This document shows, one piece after another, positions 23,261 through 34,339 of a DNA stretch of 64,000 nt. The notes beneath the pieces were generated by a model that was given only the letters and a program-made list of their open reading frames with translations, ran no database searches and had not been told where the DNA came from. The stretch's first letter is position 1. Each line of letters opens with the position of its first letter. The stretch covers positions 56,282,141 to 56,346,140 of the forward strand of contig NC_079203.1 in the NCBI RefSeq assembly GCF_026745355.1, in the 5' to 3' direction. This DNA is from Beta vulgaris subsp. vulgaris (Eukaryota; Streptophyta; Magnoliopsida; Caryophyllales; Amaranthaceae). The translations under genes were made by a program, and so were the position numbers.

Positions 23261-25402
23261 TGGAGCAGGCATAGTTTGAGTTGCATTATTAGCAAAAATA
23301 ATCGTAGTTAGTGCAATTGTATATTATATATGGTATGGTAGTGCTTTATCTAAAGGCTATACATCTTTAGCTTAGCTTCATCTGTTTCTTGACCTAATTG
23401 TACCTCTTATTAGAGGTGTTATGACACAATGGTTAAAGTATTGAACATACATGATGCAATTTTCTTTTTGTTTTATTGCTTAATTGTTTTTCTTTTACAT
23501 ACTCGTGCAATAATGAATTGGAATTGCTTTGATTTGAAATTTCTAGTACACTAGTTAATTCTAGCGTCTAGCAACATGATACATTATAACACAAAAATCT
23601 ATTTTAAATTAAATCATTTTCTACAGTAATGTCATGTGCAGATATACTCAAAAATATATATTGTATACAATATTTTATCTTATTATTTAGAGGAGCATTA
23701 AACAAAATTTAACAACAATATTCCAATCAATAGGATGGCTCTTTATTCACGGCTTCTATCACCATAATTACATATAAACTAGAATTATGGCCCGGACGTT
23801 GTCTCGGTAATACAATTTTATTTTATTTTATGTATTTATTTTGTTCAATAATTGATTTCATCATCTTTTATACATATGTATAGAAAAAGAATTTAGTGAA
23901 ATTGTAACTATTAAAATAGCCAAGTATATTCTAAACTTGATAAAAAAAAAATATTAATGTATTTTGAAGGAAGTTTTAAAAGTTAATACGATAGGTACGT
24001 TTGAAACTTAATACTTTTAAGAAATTTTTTTAAAAAACAACATTTTAAAATTTTTAATTTGTGAGAAAAAACCTTTTAAAAAATTGTTCGGCGAGAAAAA
24101 ACCTTAAAGTACAATTTTTTGTGAGATAAAGCCTAATAGCACTATTCCAGCATTAACCTTCATTTACCGGCATTGTCAATTGTGTTGGACGTCAGCTGTA
24201 GTGTGTGTTGGTGAACGATGGGGGGATAGTGGTAGAGGAACTTGCTTTCCACTTTCTCTCTCCTCCAATGGGTTTATTAGTGTAGATTATAATGGTTTAT
24301 TAATTTAAAAACATTTAATTAGGCTAGATAATCATGGTCAAAGCCATTAAATCAACGCTGGAACAATGCCATCACGTTTTACCTTGCAACAAAATTGAAG
24401 TTAAAAGTTTTTTTGTCGCAAAAAAGTTTTTATGAGGTTTTTTTGTCATAACATGAAGATTTTATAAGGTTTTATTTTTTTGCAAACTTGCTTACTTCTA
24501 AAAATTATCGTAAGTTGGTTGTTATAATATAAGGAAAAAGCTAAATGCAGCCCTAAGGGCTGGATATAAGAAGCTAAAAATGAAAAAAACAAGCATTAAC
24601 TGATCATTTATTTATAGATTTAATGCAAACTTTTGTCATAAATTTACAACTAAATTCCATTTTAAACAATGTATTTATGTCTTATATGCAGCCCTTACTT
24701 ATATGCAGCCCTAAGGGTGCATATAGTATAAGTGTATAACCCTTAGGGCTGCATATAAGCATTAAATACCTTTCCTAAACTAGTATAAAGTTGGTTATTA
24801 TGACAAAAAGCATGCATTTATCAAGGTCATTAATGCTTGTTTTACAAAATAATTTCCATTTATAGGTTCTTATATGCAGCCCTAAGGGCTGCATATAGCA
24901 TAACCCTTAATATAATCAAAGATGCAAACTTTTAAGTTGACCAATCAATGCGATCTAAATAAAAGAAAAAAAAGATGTATTTTTTTTGTGAACCAATCCC
25001 AATGATTGACCCAATTGTAATTGATATAATTAAGTTTGACTATGCGACCAAACTAAAAAAAGGTATATTCATTATTTGATTTTGACTATGACAGCTATAA
25101 ATGAAAAAAAAAAAAGCTCTATAACAATAAAACAGTATGTATAAATAGAAAATTTATAAGACATCAATCAAAGGTATTTGAAGTGGTAAGTATGTGTATG
25201 TTATATGATAGGAAAGTGTTGGATTGGAATTATTCTCTAACCATATTTTCATATGAATGAAATGACCTCGTTGATAAATTTGATGTTATGTCGTGGTAAT
25301 ATAGAAAAAAAATGTACATCTTTATCTTTTTGAAGCAAATATGCGTAAGCCTTTTGAATTTGAATAGTAATTATGAGACCCATAAACTTACTTATTGTTA
25401 AA
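23261..25402. other. Non-genic spacer with palindrome-rich repeat
   Basis: AT-rich. About 24532-24905 repeats the motif TGCAGCCCTAAGGGCTGCA in several palindromic copies, including a 27-bp palindrome with 13-bp perfect arms at 24871-24897. Outer ends AGGAAAAAGC and CCTTTCCT suggest a foldback element at 24532-24776. Related but decayed motifs occur near 7280, 12700 and 61920. No gene. Confidence 0.5.
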
Positions 25403-26141
25403 TTAGAATTTTTTGCACGCGATGCGTGCTTGAATTTTTTTCGAAATAAAAACTCGATTTTATTCGGCATAACAGTCAAAATTTGAACATATGAAGTATA
25501 ATTGCTTTTAGTTGCAAAATTTGATTGGTTTAGGTTAGGTCACTTAAGTCTCTCACCATTATTTTTGTCTTTTTTTTTTTTTTTTTCAAAGTTAAATTTT
25601 ATGAACAAAATAGAAATTTTATTGAATTTATTTATGATTTCTAATATTATAATTTTTTAGTTGATTTTTGAATTAAGAACAGTACTAACTTCTAAATTCT
25701 AAACTATAAAAAAGTAAATAATTTTTTTCCTTGTCTAACTTCTAAATTCTAATTTCACTACAAATACACCTCTATTTTTATCATGACCTACCATTAATTG
25801 TGAATTGTTCTTGAGAATAGTGATTTGTACGTAAATTTTTGTAAACGTTTTTGTATGTATTGACGTTCTAGGTTATTAGTTTTAGTTTGTATGTTAATTT
25901 TAAGTTTTAATAAAGTTTTCCAATTATTTGAGTGATTTTTATAACGTGATTCTCAATTGTATGAGTGATTTGTAAAGTTTCTTCTTTTAAGTGATTTGTG
26001 AGTGAGTGTTGTAAATTAAATTTCGATAGGTTTCTTTGAGTGTTGATTTTGACATTCCTTTTGTAATTTAGAAATGGAAGGGGGCAAAATAGGCATTTCA
26101 AAAGAGGACATCATTGCTCCCCTTCCCTTATATAATAGAGA
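25403..26141 (-). mobile_element. Helitron (inverted relative of the intron-2 Helitron)
   Basis: On the minus strand it starts TCTCTATTATATAAGGG and ends hairpin GCACGCATCGCGTGC, then CTAA, between A (25402) and T (26142). It matches 19769-20538 over nearly its whole length in opposite orientation. Non-coding. Confidence 0.85.
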
Positions 26142-26239
26142 TTATGATGATAATGATGATATTTTCTTTATTACTACTATTATTATATATTATCCCCTAG
26201 TGCCTTGAAAAAAAGGACAAGAACTTACCATAATTATTA

Positions 26240-26516
26240 CTAGCTTTTTGTGCACGCGATGCGTGCGATGATGCGTAGAAAATTAATTTTTTTAGGAGAT
26301 GAAGAAAATTAAATTAATTATTAATTATTTCTAATAAATTAGGAATATTTGAATTGTTGATGGTTTTCTTTTTGTAATATTTTTTATTTTTTAAATTAAT
26401 TAGGTAGTTTTATTTTTTATTTTTCATTAAAGTAAGTAGTTAGAATAGGGATGTTATGAGGGTAAAATGAGATTTCTAATATTTTGGTGTCCTACCTCTT
26501 CCCATATAGATAGAGA
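26240..26516 (-). mobile_element. Short Helitron with paralogous empty site
   Basis: Minus strand starts TCTCTATCTATATGGG and ends GCACGCATCGCGTGC..AGCTAG, between A (26239) and T (26517). The flanks (AGTGCCTTGAAAAAAAGGAC.. and TTAAACA..ACTTCGTATGG) recur uninterrupted at 27064-27150, with the empty A/T at 27107/27108. Same subfamily as 36659-36938. Confidence 0.9.
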
Positions 26517-26901
26517 TTAAACAGCAAATTAAACAATAAAATTAATACTTCGTATGGACTAGTGGTTAATTACTTTTATCAAAGTCAAGTACTCCTCATT
26601 TTTAATGTTTTGAGCAACTTCTTCATGATTTTTAATGTTTTGTATATTGTGCTTTATTCTATTTTGGAACACTCTTTTTTCAGTCCATTTTGCTTTTTTA
26701 ATCCCACATTTCCTTACTTTTCCCATCTTCCCTTACTTTCTCCCTTTTACACACTTTCTCTCCAATCTATTTTTGTTTTTTGACCCGACTCACATTATAA
26801 TACATTATTCCTAAATTTTCCCCAAACAGTAAATGCACAAAACATTGAAAATCGAAGAGAGTATACGTAGTTGGCACCAAAAGAAATCATTATTGTTGAA
26901 A

Positions 26902-26939
<38 letters not shown>

Positions 26940-27021
26940 TAATATAATAATATAATTAATAATATAATAATAATAACAATATAATAATAATAACAATAAT
27001 AATAATAATAATAACAATAAC

Positions 27022-27050
<29 letters not shown>
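26902..27050. repeat. (AAT)n microsatellite
   Basis: About 150 bp of AAT/AAC triplets. It produces long poly-Tyr and poly-Leu antisense frames that are not genes. Confidence 0.9.
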
Positions 27051-27053
<3 letters not shown>

Positions 27054-27299
27054 TCCTCTTTGTTAGTGCCTTCAAAAAAAGAACACATGAACTTATCAAA
27101 ATTATTATTAAACAATATAATTAATACAGAACTTCGTATGGGTTAGTAAATAAAATTCAAGTTTTTTTGTTAATGGTCAAGTTGTTGGCACAAAAAGAAA
27201 ACATCTGAATGAAACTATTGAAGAAAGTGTAGCATGACACTTATAAGTTCCTAAGGGTGCTATATCCAATAGAACATCTATACAAATATATTAAACGAC

Positions 27300-27435
27300 G
27301 TTCCTGAGATCACAAGCATATATACTAATGTGGTAACCACTAAACCAAGTGATACTTGATGCTATTATTTCAAAGTAAAATATTAATAAATAAAAGATAT
27401 AACTACCCGGTGTATAGCCCGGGCCTAAAAACTAG
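27300..27435 (+). mobile_element. Helitron-like 3' terminus, second family
   Basis: A GCCCGGGC-type stem (CCCGGTGTATAGCCCGGG) is followed by CTAAAAACTAG before T. The same end, preceded by the same ATATTAATAAATAAAA-like stretch, is at 35657. The 5' end was not found. Confidence 0.5.
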
Positions 27436-27802
27436 TTATGTTTTAAAAGAGTGACATATGAATCTTTCGTGGGCCTCAAAGCTTGGGCAGACGTGCATTA
27501 ACATTTGATCAAGGCCCGATTTTTCAAGAGCATCTTGAGGTCTAAGAACACCTTGGGATGCCAGTCATGCCACTGTAGCTTTAACCTTAATTAGGTTAAT
27601 ATACAAAATGTACAGCCTCAGTAAGGTAACTAAATCAAATTACATCAATTTACAAACTTGCCAACTATAAAAGAATATTATACAAGATATTCTAATATTC
27701 TCTAACATTAACCTGATTAGGTTAACCCTCGCACTCGCATTCAATATATATAGTGTTTAGAATATAGACTTATCTTTTACTAGTCATAGATCTAACGGCA
27801 AG
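27436..27802. other. Upstream region of the F-box gene
   Basis: No ORF or element is recognised. It presumably includes the promoter of the F-box gene, but no clear TATA box was assigned. Confidence 0.35.
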
Positions 27803-27933
27803 TATGGAGAATGTAGGAAGGCTTCGACGATACTATTTCGACGAAGTTTCGTCCGATATTGTCTCAATCATTTTGTCAAGACTCCCAACAAAGACATGCT
27901 TGAATTGTAAGCTTGTTTGCAAGGAATGGTATG

Positions 27934-28576
27934 TGTGAGTTGTGACTTGCCAAAGGAGGAAGGCAGCAGCTTGCGCAAGAGAAGAATGGCTCGGCACGAG
28001 TGGTGCTCCCGCACAAATGTGTGCGCCCGCACCATGTCAGGTGCGCCCGCACCAAGTAGTGGTGCTCCCGCAATTCGCTACGACGGATTTCTTCAAGCTG
28101 AGGAGAACACTTTGGTGCTCCCGCACATCAGGCATGTGCGCCCGCACATCAGGCTGGTGCTCCGCACCAGATGATGGTGTCCCGCACCTATCGGGGAGGC
28201 GAAATTTTTTCGCGTTTCTTTTCTTATTTTACGACTTAGGGTTTGTATCTTAGACTTCATATAAATATGTTTTGTCATATTTAGGGCTTAGAACCACAAA
28301 ATACTAGAGAGAGAGATTAGAGAAAACACAATAGAGAAGATTGAGAGAGTCTTTGAGATTCAATTCGAAATCCATTCAATTGAATCTTGCCTATTGTATT
28401 TGTAATCGTCTTGTTCATAGTGAAACGATCTTTTTCCCTGCCTTGAGGACGTAGCTATCAATTGATAGTGAACCTCGTTAAATCTGTGTGTCATTTATTC
28501 GCTTTCTTGTTTTTCTTGTGTGTGTGCTTGGTTGTTGTGAATTCTTGTTGGTTTATTTAAACGCTTCCGCATAACA
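27934..28576 (+). repeat. 5' LTR
   Basis: 643 bp, TG...CA. Its first third carries repeated GGTGCKCCCGCACC motifs. It differs from the 3' LTR by indels only. Confidence 0.93.
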
Positions 28577-28578
28577 AG

Positions 28579-28590
28579 TGGTATCAGAGC
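28579..28590 (+). other. Primer binding site (initiator-Met tRNA)
   Basis: TGGTATCAGAGC two bases after the 5' LTR, the standard plant copia primer site. Confidence 0.93.
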
Positions 28591-28608
28591 TACAGGTTAA
28601 CACCGGGG

Positions 28609-29706
28609 TTAATCGCTTTTGGGACATGGCAACAAAACCTTAAAGATCGACAAGTTTACGGGAAGGAATAGTTTTGGGCTATGGCAGATAAAGATGAGAG
28701 CTTTATTGAAACAACAAGGTATCTGGAAACCATTGATTAAGGGTTTCACAACGACATCAAAAGAGGGAAATCTGACTGGTCTAACTGAGGCTGAGTTGGA
28801 ATCTATGGAGGAAAGAGCACACTCCACTATCTTGCTATGCTTGGCGGACGATGTCATCACAGAGGTTGCAGATGAAATCACGGCTGCAGGTTTGTGGTTG
28901 AAACTGGAGAGCTTGTACATGACAAAGTCGCTCACAAACAAATTGCTATTGAAGCAAAGGTTGTTTGGCCTACGCATGAGAGAAGGTATGTCCCTAAAAG
29001 ATCATCTCGATCGTTTGAATTCTATTTTACTGGACTTGCGTAATTTAGATGTTAAGATTGAGGATGAGGATGCTGCGTTGATATTGTTGGTTTCATTGTC
29101 AAGTAGCTATGAACATTTTGTAGAGTCTTTTGTGGTTGGAAAAGACACTGTGTCCCTAGAGGAGGTAAAGTCGGCACTTTACACTAGGGAATTGCGTCAT
29201 AAAGCAACTGGTGATATGGTAGAGGATCGTGATTATTCTGCAGGTTTGGTAGCAAATGCTAGAAAAATAAGGGAGATTCGAGTAGGGATAGGAGAAAACC
29301 TAGGTCGAAGGGCCCTAAAAGTAGTGATCTTTGCCATTATTGTAAAGAACCGGGTCATTGGAAGAGTGAATGTCCTAAGAAGGATGGTTCGGCTTCTTTT
29401 GCAAAACAAAATAAGGTTGACTACGATTCTGAGGAGGATTTAGCTCTAATTGTCCATGAGGAGAAACGCTTAGAAGATAAGTGGGTTCTAGATAGTGGAT
29501 GTTCTTCACATATGTGTTCTGACAAGGAGATGTTTTCGACCTATAGCTTATGCAAGAGTAGTGTTACTTTGGGTGACAATACGGTGTGTGAGGTGGTTGG
29601 AGTAGGCTCTGTGAGGTTTAGAATGCATGATGGGAGAGTTAAGGATCTTAGAGGCGTGAGGCATGTTCCACAACTTAAGAGAAACTTATATCTCTTGGGA
29701 TGTTAG
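28609..29706 (+). pseudogene. copia gag and protease remnant
   Basis: Gag frame from about 28619 (FGLWQIKMRALLKQQGIWKP; later LTNKLLLKQRLFGLRM). The natural ATG at 28626 is out of frame with it, and the frame shifts again near 29270. A CCHC zinc knuckle (CHYCKEPGHWKSEC) is encoded at about 29330-29371, followed by the protease active site WVLDSGCSSHMC at about 29480 and part of the pre-integrase region. It is then deleted into unrelated sequence at about 29830-30690. The remnant cannot mobilise itself. Confidence 0.85.
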
Positions 29707-29829
29707 ACCGTAAGGGTTTTCGATTCCAAGGAGGGGATGGAGTTTTGCGTGTGGTGAAGGGTTCTTGTGAGTTACTTCGTGGCGTGAAGTCAGGTGTGGG
29801 TAACTTGTATGATTTGCAGGGTACGACAC

Positions 29830-30694
29830 TGGCTAGAGATGATTCTGAGTTGAAGCTGCATTCTGGGTTAAAATGATGGTCTTGAGTGTGAGGTGGAGCT
29901 TATGGGGGCTTCTTCACAGGTTGAGAGGTCAGAGTCAACGGGAATGAGTTCAACAACCGAGTTTGAGAGTACTACTTGGGCTAAGGATGAGAGTGTCAAC
30001 AGTGAGGTAGAGTTTGTGGGAACTTCTACACAACTGGTTGAAACTGAGGGTCATCAAGAAGAACAACCAAGGGTCTCTCAGCAGCAGATTGGTATGATAA
30101 GGTTCGGTTCTATCGATACTTGTGTGCCAGCTTATAGCTATGGGATCTCGAGCGACATGTCTTTGCCAGGGAGTGTTGGGTTGAGAGGTGATTCTGGGAG
30201 AAGTCACCAAGAGGTAGCTAGATTGGAACTCCAGGAGGAGTTCCTGCGTTCCAGTGAGAACGGGGTGGAGTGCTCCGGCGCGAGCATAGAAGAACTTCGA
30301 CGGAAGTTCCCCTGCGCCAAGGGTGTTTTTGTTTGGGTACTTAGACGTAAGTGCAAATGGCTCTAGTTGGAGCAACTGGCAGGGTACTGGCTCGTCTTGA
30401 TTAAGGTGGAGCTAGTGTGTTTGCGGTTCAGTGAAGGCGATTTGATTTCCGACGGGTAATAAATTGGGTTTCAGGTGAATGCGCAACATGGGTCTCATAG
30501 GCTGTGAGACCGGGTCGTTCATGATGAGTGGTCAGTGATCTTGGCGAGATTGGGTGAGACTCATATGAGGGCAAGCCTGGCATCGGGTGAAAGATGCATG
30601 AGCAGGAGGGGAAGGGAGTATCTCGCGTACTGTTGCAGAGGTACATGATGTGTTGATGGTTTCAAGGTGGAGTCGTGTGATAGATGCAAGTCAA
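29830..30694 (+). other. copia interior of unrecognised origin
   Basis: Replaces the missing integrase and reverse transcriptase region. One open frame (29893-30366, 157 codons, Ser/Glu-rich) matches nothing I know and may be chance or captured sequence. Confidence 0.4.
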
Positions 30695-30704
30695 GGTGGA
30701 GATT
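30695..30704 (+). other. Polypurine tract of the copia element
   Basis: The purine-rich stretch AAGGTGGAGAT immediately precedes the 3' LTR, as expected for plus-strand priming. Confidence 0.75.
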
Positions 30705-31355
30705 TGTGAGTTGTGACTTGCCAAAGGAGGAAGGCAGCAGCTTGCGCAAGAGAAGAATGGCTCGGCACGAGTGGTGCTCCCGCACCAAATGTTGGTGCGC
30801 CCGCACCATGTCAGGTGCGCCCGCACCAAGTAGTGGTGCTCCCGCACATTCGCTACGACGGATTTCTTCAAGCTGAGGCAGAACACTTTGGTGCTCCCGC
30901 ACATCAGGCATGTGCGCCCGCACATCAGGCTGGTGCTCCCGCACCAGATGATGGTGCTCCCGCACCTATCGGGGAGGCGAAATTTTTTCGCGTTTCTTTT
31001 CTTATTTTACGACTTAGGGTTTGTATCTTAGACTTCATATAAATATGTTTTGTCATATTTAGGGCTTAGAACCACAAAATACTAGAGAGAGAGATTAGAG
31101 AAAACACAATAGAGAAGATTAGAGAGAGTCTTTGAGATTCAATTCGAAATCCATTCAATTGAATCTTGCCTATTGTATTTGTAATCGTCTGTTCATAGTG
31201 AAACGATCTTTTTCCCTGCCTTGAGGACGTAGCTATCACATTGATAGTGAACCTCGTTAAATCTGTGTGTCATTTATTCGCTTTCTTGTTTTTCTTGTGT
31301 GTGTGCTTGGTTGTTGTGAATTCTTGTTGGTTTATTTAAACGCTTCCGCATAACA
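30705..31355 (+). repeat. 3' LTR
   Basis: 651 bp, the same as the 5' LTR apart from a handful of short indels. Ends CGCATAACA, followed by the target duplication GTATG. Confidence 0.93.
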
Positions 31356-32523
31356 GTATGGAATCATCATCAGTCCTGAATTTGCCGATGTACGCTCTTC
31401 TAATTGCTTGTATACGCCCATAATGCTCTACGGCGTGTTCGACGAGAGGACTGATTTTATGGTGCTCGACATAGACAGGCGCTCGAAGAATGATGTCATT
31501 ACAAGTGTCGATGCTGTGGTCAAGTTCAGGCCTAGCTAGGCTCAGCCCTCGGCTAAATGACATCGACTACACCGTGGTTAACGAATGCAACGGGTTGGTC
31601 CTCTTGACATCTTGGAGGCAGTGGGATCCTTTCGTTATATGCAACCTTCTGATGGGCGAACAAATCACTGTCGAGCAATGTTCGAGACCTGGTAATTGGT
31701 CAGTGGTCGATTATGGATTGGGTTACTGTCCTGTTTCGAGGCAGTTCAAGGTACTCAGAGTCCTGCAGAACAATGAGGACGACGAAAGTAGTGACGACGA
31801 AATAATTGAGGATAATAATAATAATGACAAGTTTTTTCTGGCGGATATACAGACACTTGGTTCGAACGAATGGAGGACAGTCGAAGGTGAGGCACCGCTG
31901 AATTTCGACACGCTCGGGATAGGGGCTTTCCTCGAGAGCGGGGCCTTCCTGCACGGCTCGCTGCACAGGTACTCGAACATGGACAACTCCATATGGTCCT
32001 TCCATTTTAGTAAGGAGCAATTTTGCCAAGTTCCGACACTGGATGAGATGAAGAGAGGGGGCTACAAATGCCTGCATGTTTTCGACAATTCTTGCCTTGT
32101 TCTTACTTCCGTAAACAAGTTATTGGATCAATGCGTAGTTTGGATAATGAAAGAATACGGTGTTGAGGATTCTTGGGTGAAATTCTGCGTTGTCGAAACC
32201 CAGTATTGCTTTCCTGTTGTTCCAATGCTCCGAATGAGTAGCAGTCGTGAGATATTGTTTTCTCACTATAATGAATTGTATCTTCTTGAAGCATGTAGTG
32301 ACTTTGCTGATATCAGAAGCTGGAAGAAGTTGATGGATTATGATGTTTGTAATGGCTTCAATGTGATGGGACCATGCCATGTCAAATTTTCCAAGTTTTC
32401 AAGATAGATGGATGCTCCTGCAATAATGGAAACTAGTTTTATTGGTCACCTTGTTATTGTGATGTGAACTTCAAGCACTAATAATAGAGGGTTTTTAACA
32501 CTTTATGCAACTGCTAGTTAGTA

Positions 32524-32772
32524 CTCTCTCTGTTTCAAATGATAAGGCATTTTAGCTAAAAGTTTGTGTTTCAAAGTATAAGGCATTTTACATTACCGAT
32601 GTAAAATTAAATGCAACTTTATACTATCAAGATAAGATTATAGGTTATTTTCTATTATCAATACAATTTTTAATGCCAATTTTTATTTCCTATGCAAATC
32701 TAACTAAAACTAACTAAATTCTTAATATGCGTAAAAGTGGTTTACATGACTTATAATTTGAAACGGAGGGAG
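32524..32772. mobile_element. Stowaway-like MITE
   Basis: 249 bp, starts CTCTCTCTGTTTC, ends GAAACGGAGGGAG, flanked by TA. Lies just 3' of the F-box gene. Confidence 0.85.
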
Positions 32773-33728
32773 TAATAGACTAATTGGATGCTTAGAAGTT
32801 AGAGGATAACATTTTCTTTATGCAGTTATGATTGAAGTTTCAGAGTTATTTGCATAATTTGGTTCATATTTCATGATCTGATTAGAGTTTCAATTGAAGT
32901 GCTTATGGTAATTGCTGTCCTGAGCTTACCATGCCATGATCTCAGTACTATGGTAATGATCTGTTTTACTTCTAGATATATTTGCAACATACATATATTA
33001 AGTGTGTTACTCATAGATTTGTATAATTTCTTGCCAGTTGCCAGCAAAAATGATCAGAGGATGTTCTTTTCCTTATGCAAGGTTGACATTCACGAATTTA
33101 GCAATGGTCCAAATATTTTCCAAGTTAGATGTTTAGGGATTGTAGGCATTGGATATAGAGACATTACTCAGTCCTTATCCTAACTGATATTGTTCTATGC
33201 ATTACCTTTAATAATTCTAAAAAATCAGCACACGCACGCAGATTAATTGGGGCATTGAATCATTGAAATAGTTAGAAGCTAGTACCTCTTGTAGAAATTC
33301 AGGTGATTGCTGCTTCGACTTTTGGTTAACTTCTTACATTTAAGGTTCATGGAAACTGAGCTGGTGTCTGGATGGTGCTAAGTAAAATTACATGCGAAGA
33401 ATTATCTTTCACAGGTGCCTCACTTGTTTTATATCATGGAAGGGGAAAAGAGAGGATCCTTAACACACTATCAGCGGATCAGTCTATGTCTTAGGATCTA
33501 TCTGAAATAATTCCGTAAATCAGAATCTGGAAAATTAATATTGGCTACACACCCTTGACCCTACTTCAGTATGAACTTGATGGGATGATGCCAAATTGCC
33601 AATTGCCATGGTGATAGTCTCTACCTGACTTTCTGACTTGCAGAAGGTTTTCCTTTTGCTGCTGTCTGTTTATCTAAGTGCAGGCTGTAGTTAGCTTCTG
33701 GTAGCTTGGGAAAATGGTCGCGTAGGTG
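32773..33728. other. Non-genic spacer with one half of a direct repeat
   Basis: About 33300-33460 is similar to 33966-34130 (shared GAGGTGATTGCTGCT and TATCATGGAAG-like stretches), so the U2 relic lies between two direct copies. No gene is supported. Confidence 0.45.
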
Positions 33729-33739
33729 ATCCCATATTG
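33729..33739 (+). promoter_or_regulatory. Upstream sequence element of U2 relic
   Basis: ATCCCATATTG resembles the plant snRNA upstream element RTCCCACATCG. It lies 34 bp before a TATA-like AAATAAATAG (33774-33782), the spacing known for pol II-type plant snRNA genes. Confidence 0.5.
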
Positions 33740-33805
33740 GAAGGCTGAAAGATGAGGCTGAAGTGACGAGAAAAATAAATAGAGGTTTCTAAGTCTAAAC
33801 AAATC

Positions 33806-33890
33806 ATACCTTTCTCCGCCTTTTGGCTAACATCAAGTGTAGTATCTGTTCTTATCAGTTTAATATCTGATACGTGGGTCAATGACCCAC
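33806..33890 (+). pseudogene. U2 snRNA 5' fragment
   Basis: Nearly identical to the first 85 nt of plant U2 snRNA. It includes the branch-point recognition segment GTGTAGTATCTGTTC and the stem GTGGGTCAATGACCCAC. Differences include CTCCGCC for CTCGGCC and CTAACATC for CTAAGATC. After 33892 all similarity stops, so the Sm site and the 3' stem-loops are missing. The promoter elements look partly kept, but the product could not form a U2 snRNP. Confidence 0.85.
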
Positions 33891-34339
33891 TACAGTAGCT
33901 TGCTGCTGGGATCAGGGCCGTCTTGAAAACTTTGAGGCCACTCGCAGCTAGTTCTTCTATCTTTTTCAAATTGAGGTGATTGCTGCTATAACTTCTGATC
34001 AACTTATTACATTTGAAGTTGATAGCAACTGATCTATCGTTTGTGATAGTGCTGAGTGATATTAAATTTTCTTCCATCTAAGCTGGTTCACATGTTCTAT
34101 AACATGGAAGAGAGGAAGATGAAAGTGAGGATACTGGCAAATCAACTTGATTAGCACTGTGCAAGAACAAATTCGAGTTCTACTATTTAACAATCATCCT
34201 ATTATCTTTTAAAAATTATTATTTAATTGGTTTAGAAAACATTATACTCCCTCTGATATTTAGTGTTTTATGCACTTGTGTTTTTGTCACTATATATATG
34301 TAGATCTAATGGTCAATATAGTATGTATTTATCAATATA
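33891..34339. other. Non-genic spacer
   Basis: Holds the second half of the direct repeat (33966-34130) and a hAT-like terminus (CAGGGCCGTCTTG at about 33913) similar to 1611. No gene. Confidence 0.4.

Larger units (their letters stand above)
27934..31355 (+). mobile_element. Non-autonomous copia LTR retrotransposon in the F-box gene
   Basis: A complete insertion: LTRs begin TGTGAG and end ATAACA, and the 5-bp target duplication GTATG lies at 27929-27933 and 31356-31360. The interior is only about 2.1 kb. It keeps gag and the start of the protease/pre-integrase region but no integrase, reverse transcriptase or RNase H, so it would need enzymes from another element. It lies in the sense orientation of the host gene. 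Confidence 0.95.
27803..32407 (+). pseudogene. F-box protein gene split by a copia element
   Basis: F-box proteins recruit targets to SCF ubiquitin ligases through Skp1. The ATG at 27803 opens an N-terminal F-box (DIVSIILSRLPTKTCLNCKL, then VCKEWY), cut at 27933 by the LTR element 27934-31355. After the element the same reading frame resumes at 31361 (GIIISPEFADVRSSNCLYTP). A second lesion follows: the frame meets a stop near 31537, and the long C-terminal part continues in another frame from about 31490 to the stop at 32407 (305 codons). That part resembles an F-box-associated domain (NECNGLVLL, GLGYCPVSRQFKVLRV) with an acidic insert (DESSDDEIIEDNNNN). The element alone disrupts the gene. 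The frameshift may be real or an assembly error. A truncated product from a downstream ATG cannot be excluded. Confidence 0.82.

Noticed and set aside
26795..27115. Open frames rich in Tyr or Leu on the minus strand
   Set aside because: They are translations of the (AAT)n microsatellite.
27876..28278. Overlapping frames on both strands in the LTR (also 30561-31042)
   Set aside because: They come from the GC-rich repeated motif in each LTR, and both strands are open for compositional reasons.
33806..33890. Functional U2 snRNA gene
   Set aside because: Similarity ends before the Sm site and 3' stem-loops, so it was called a pseudogene.
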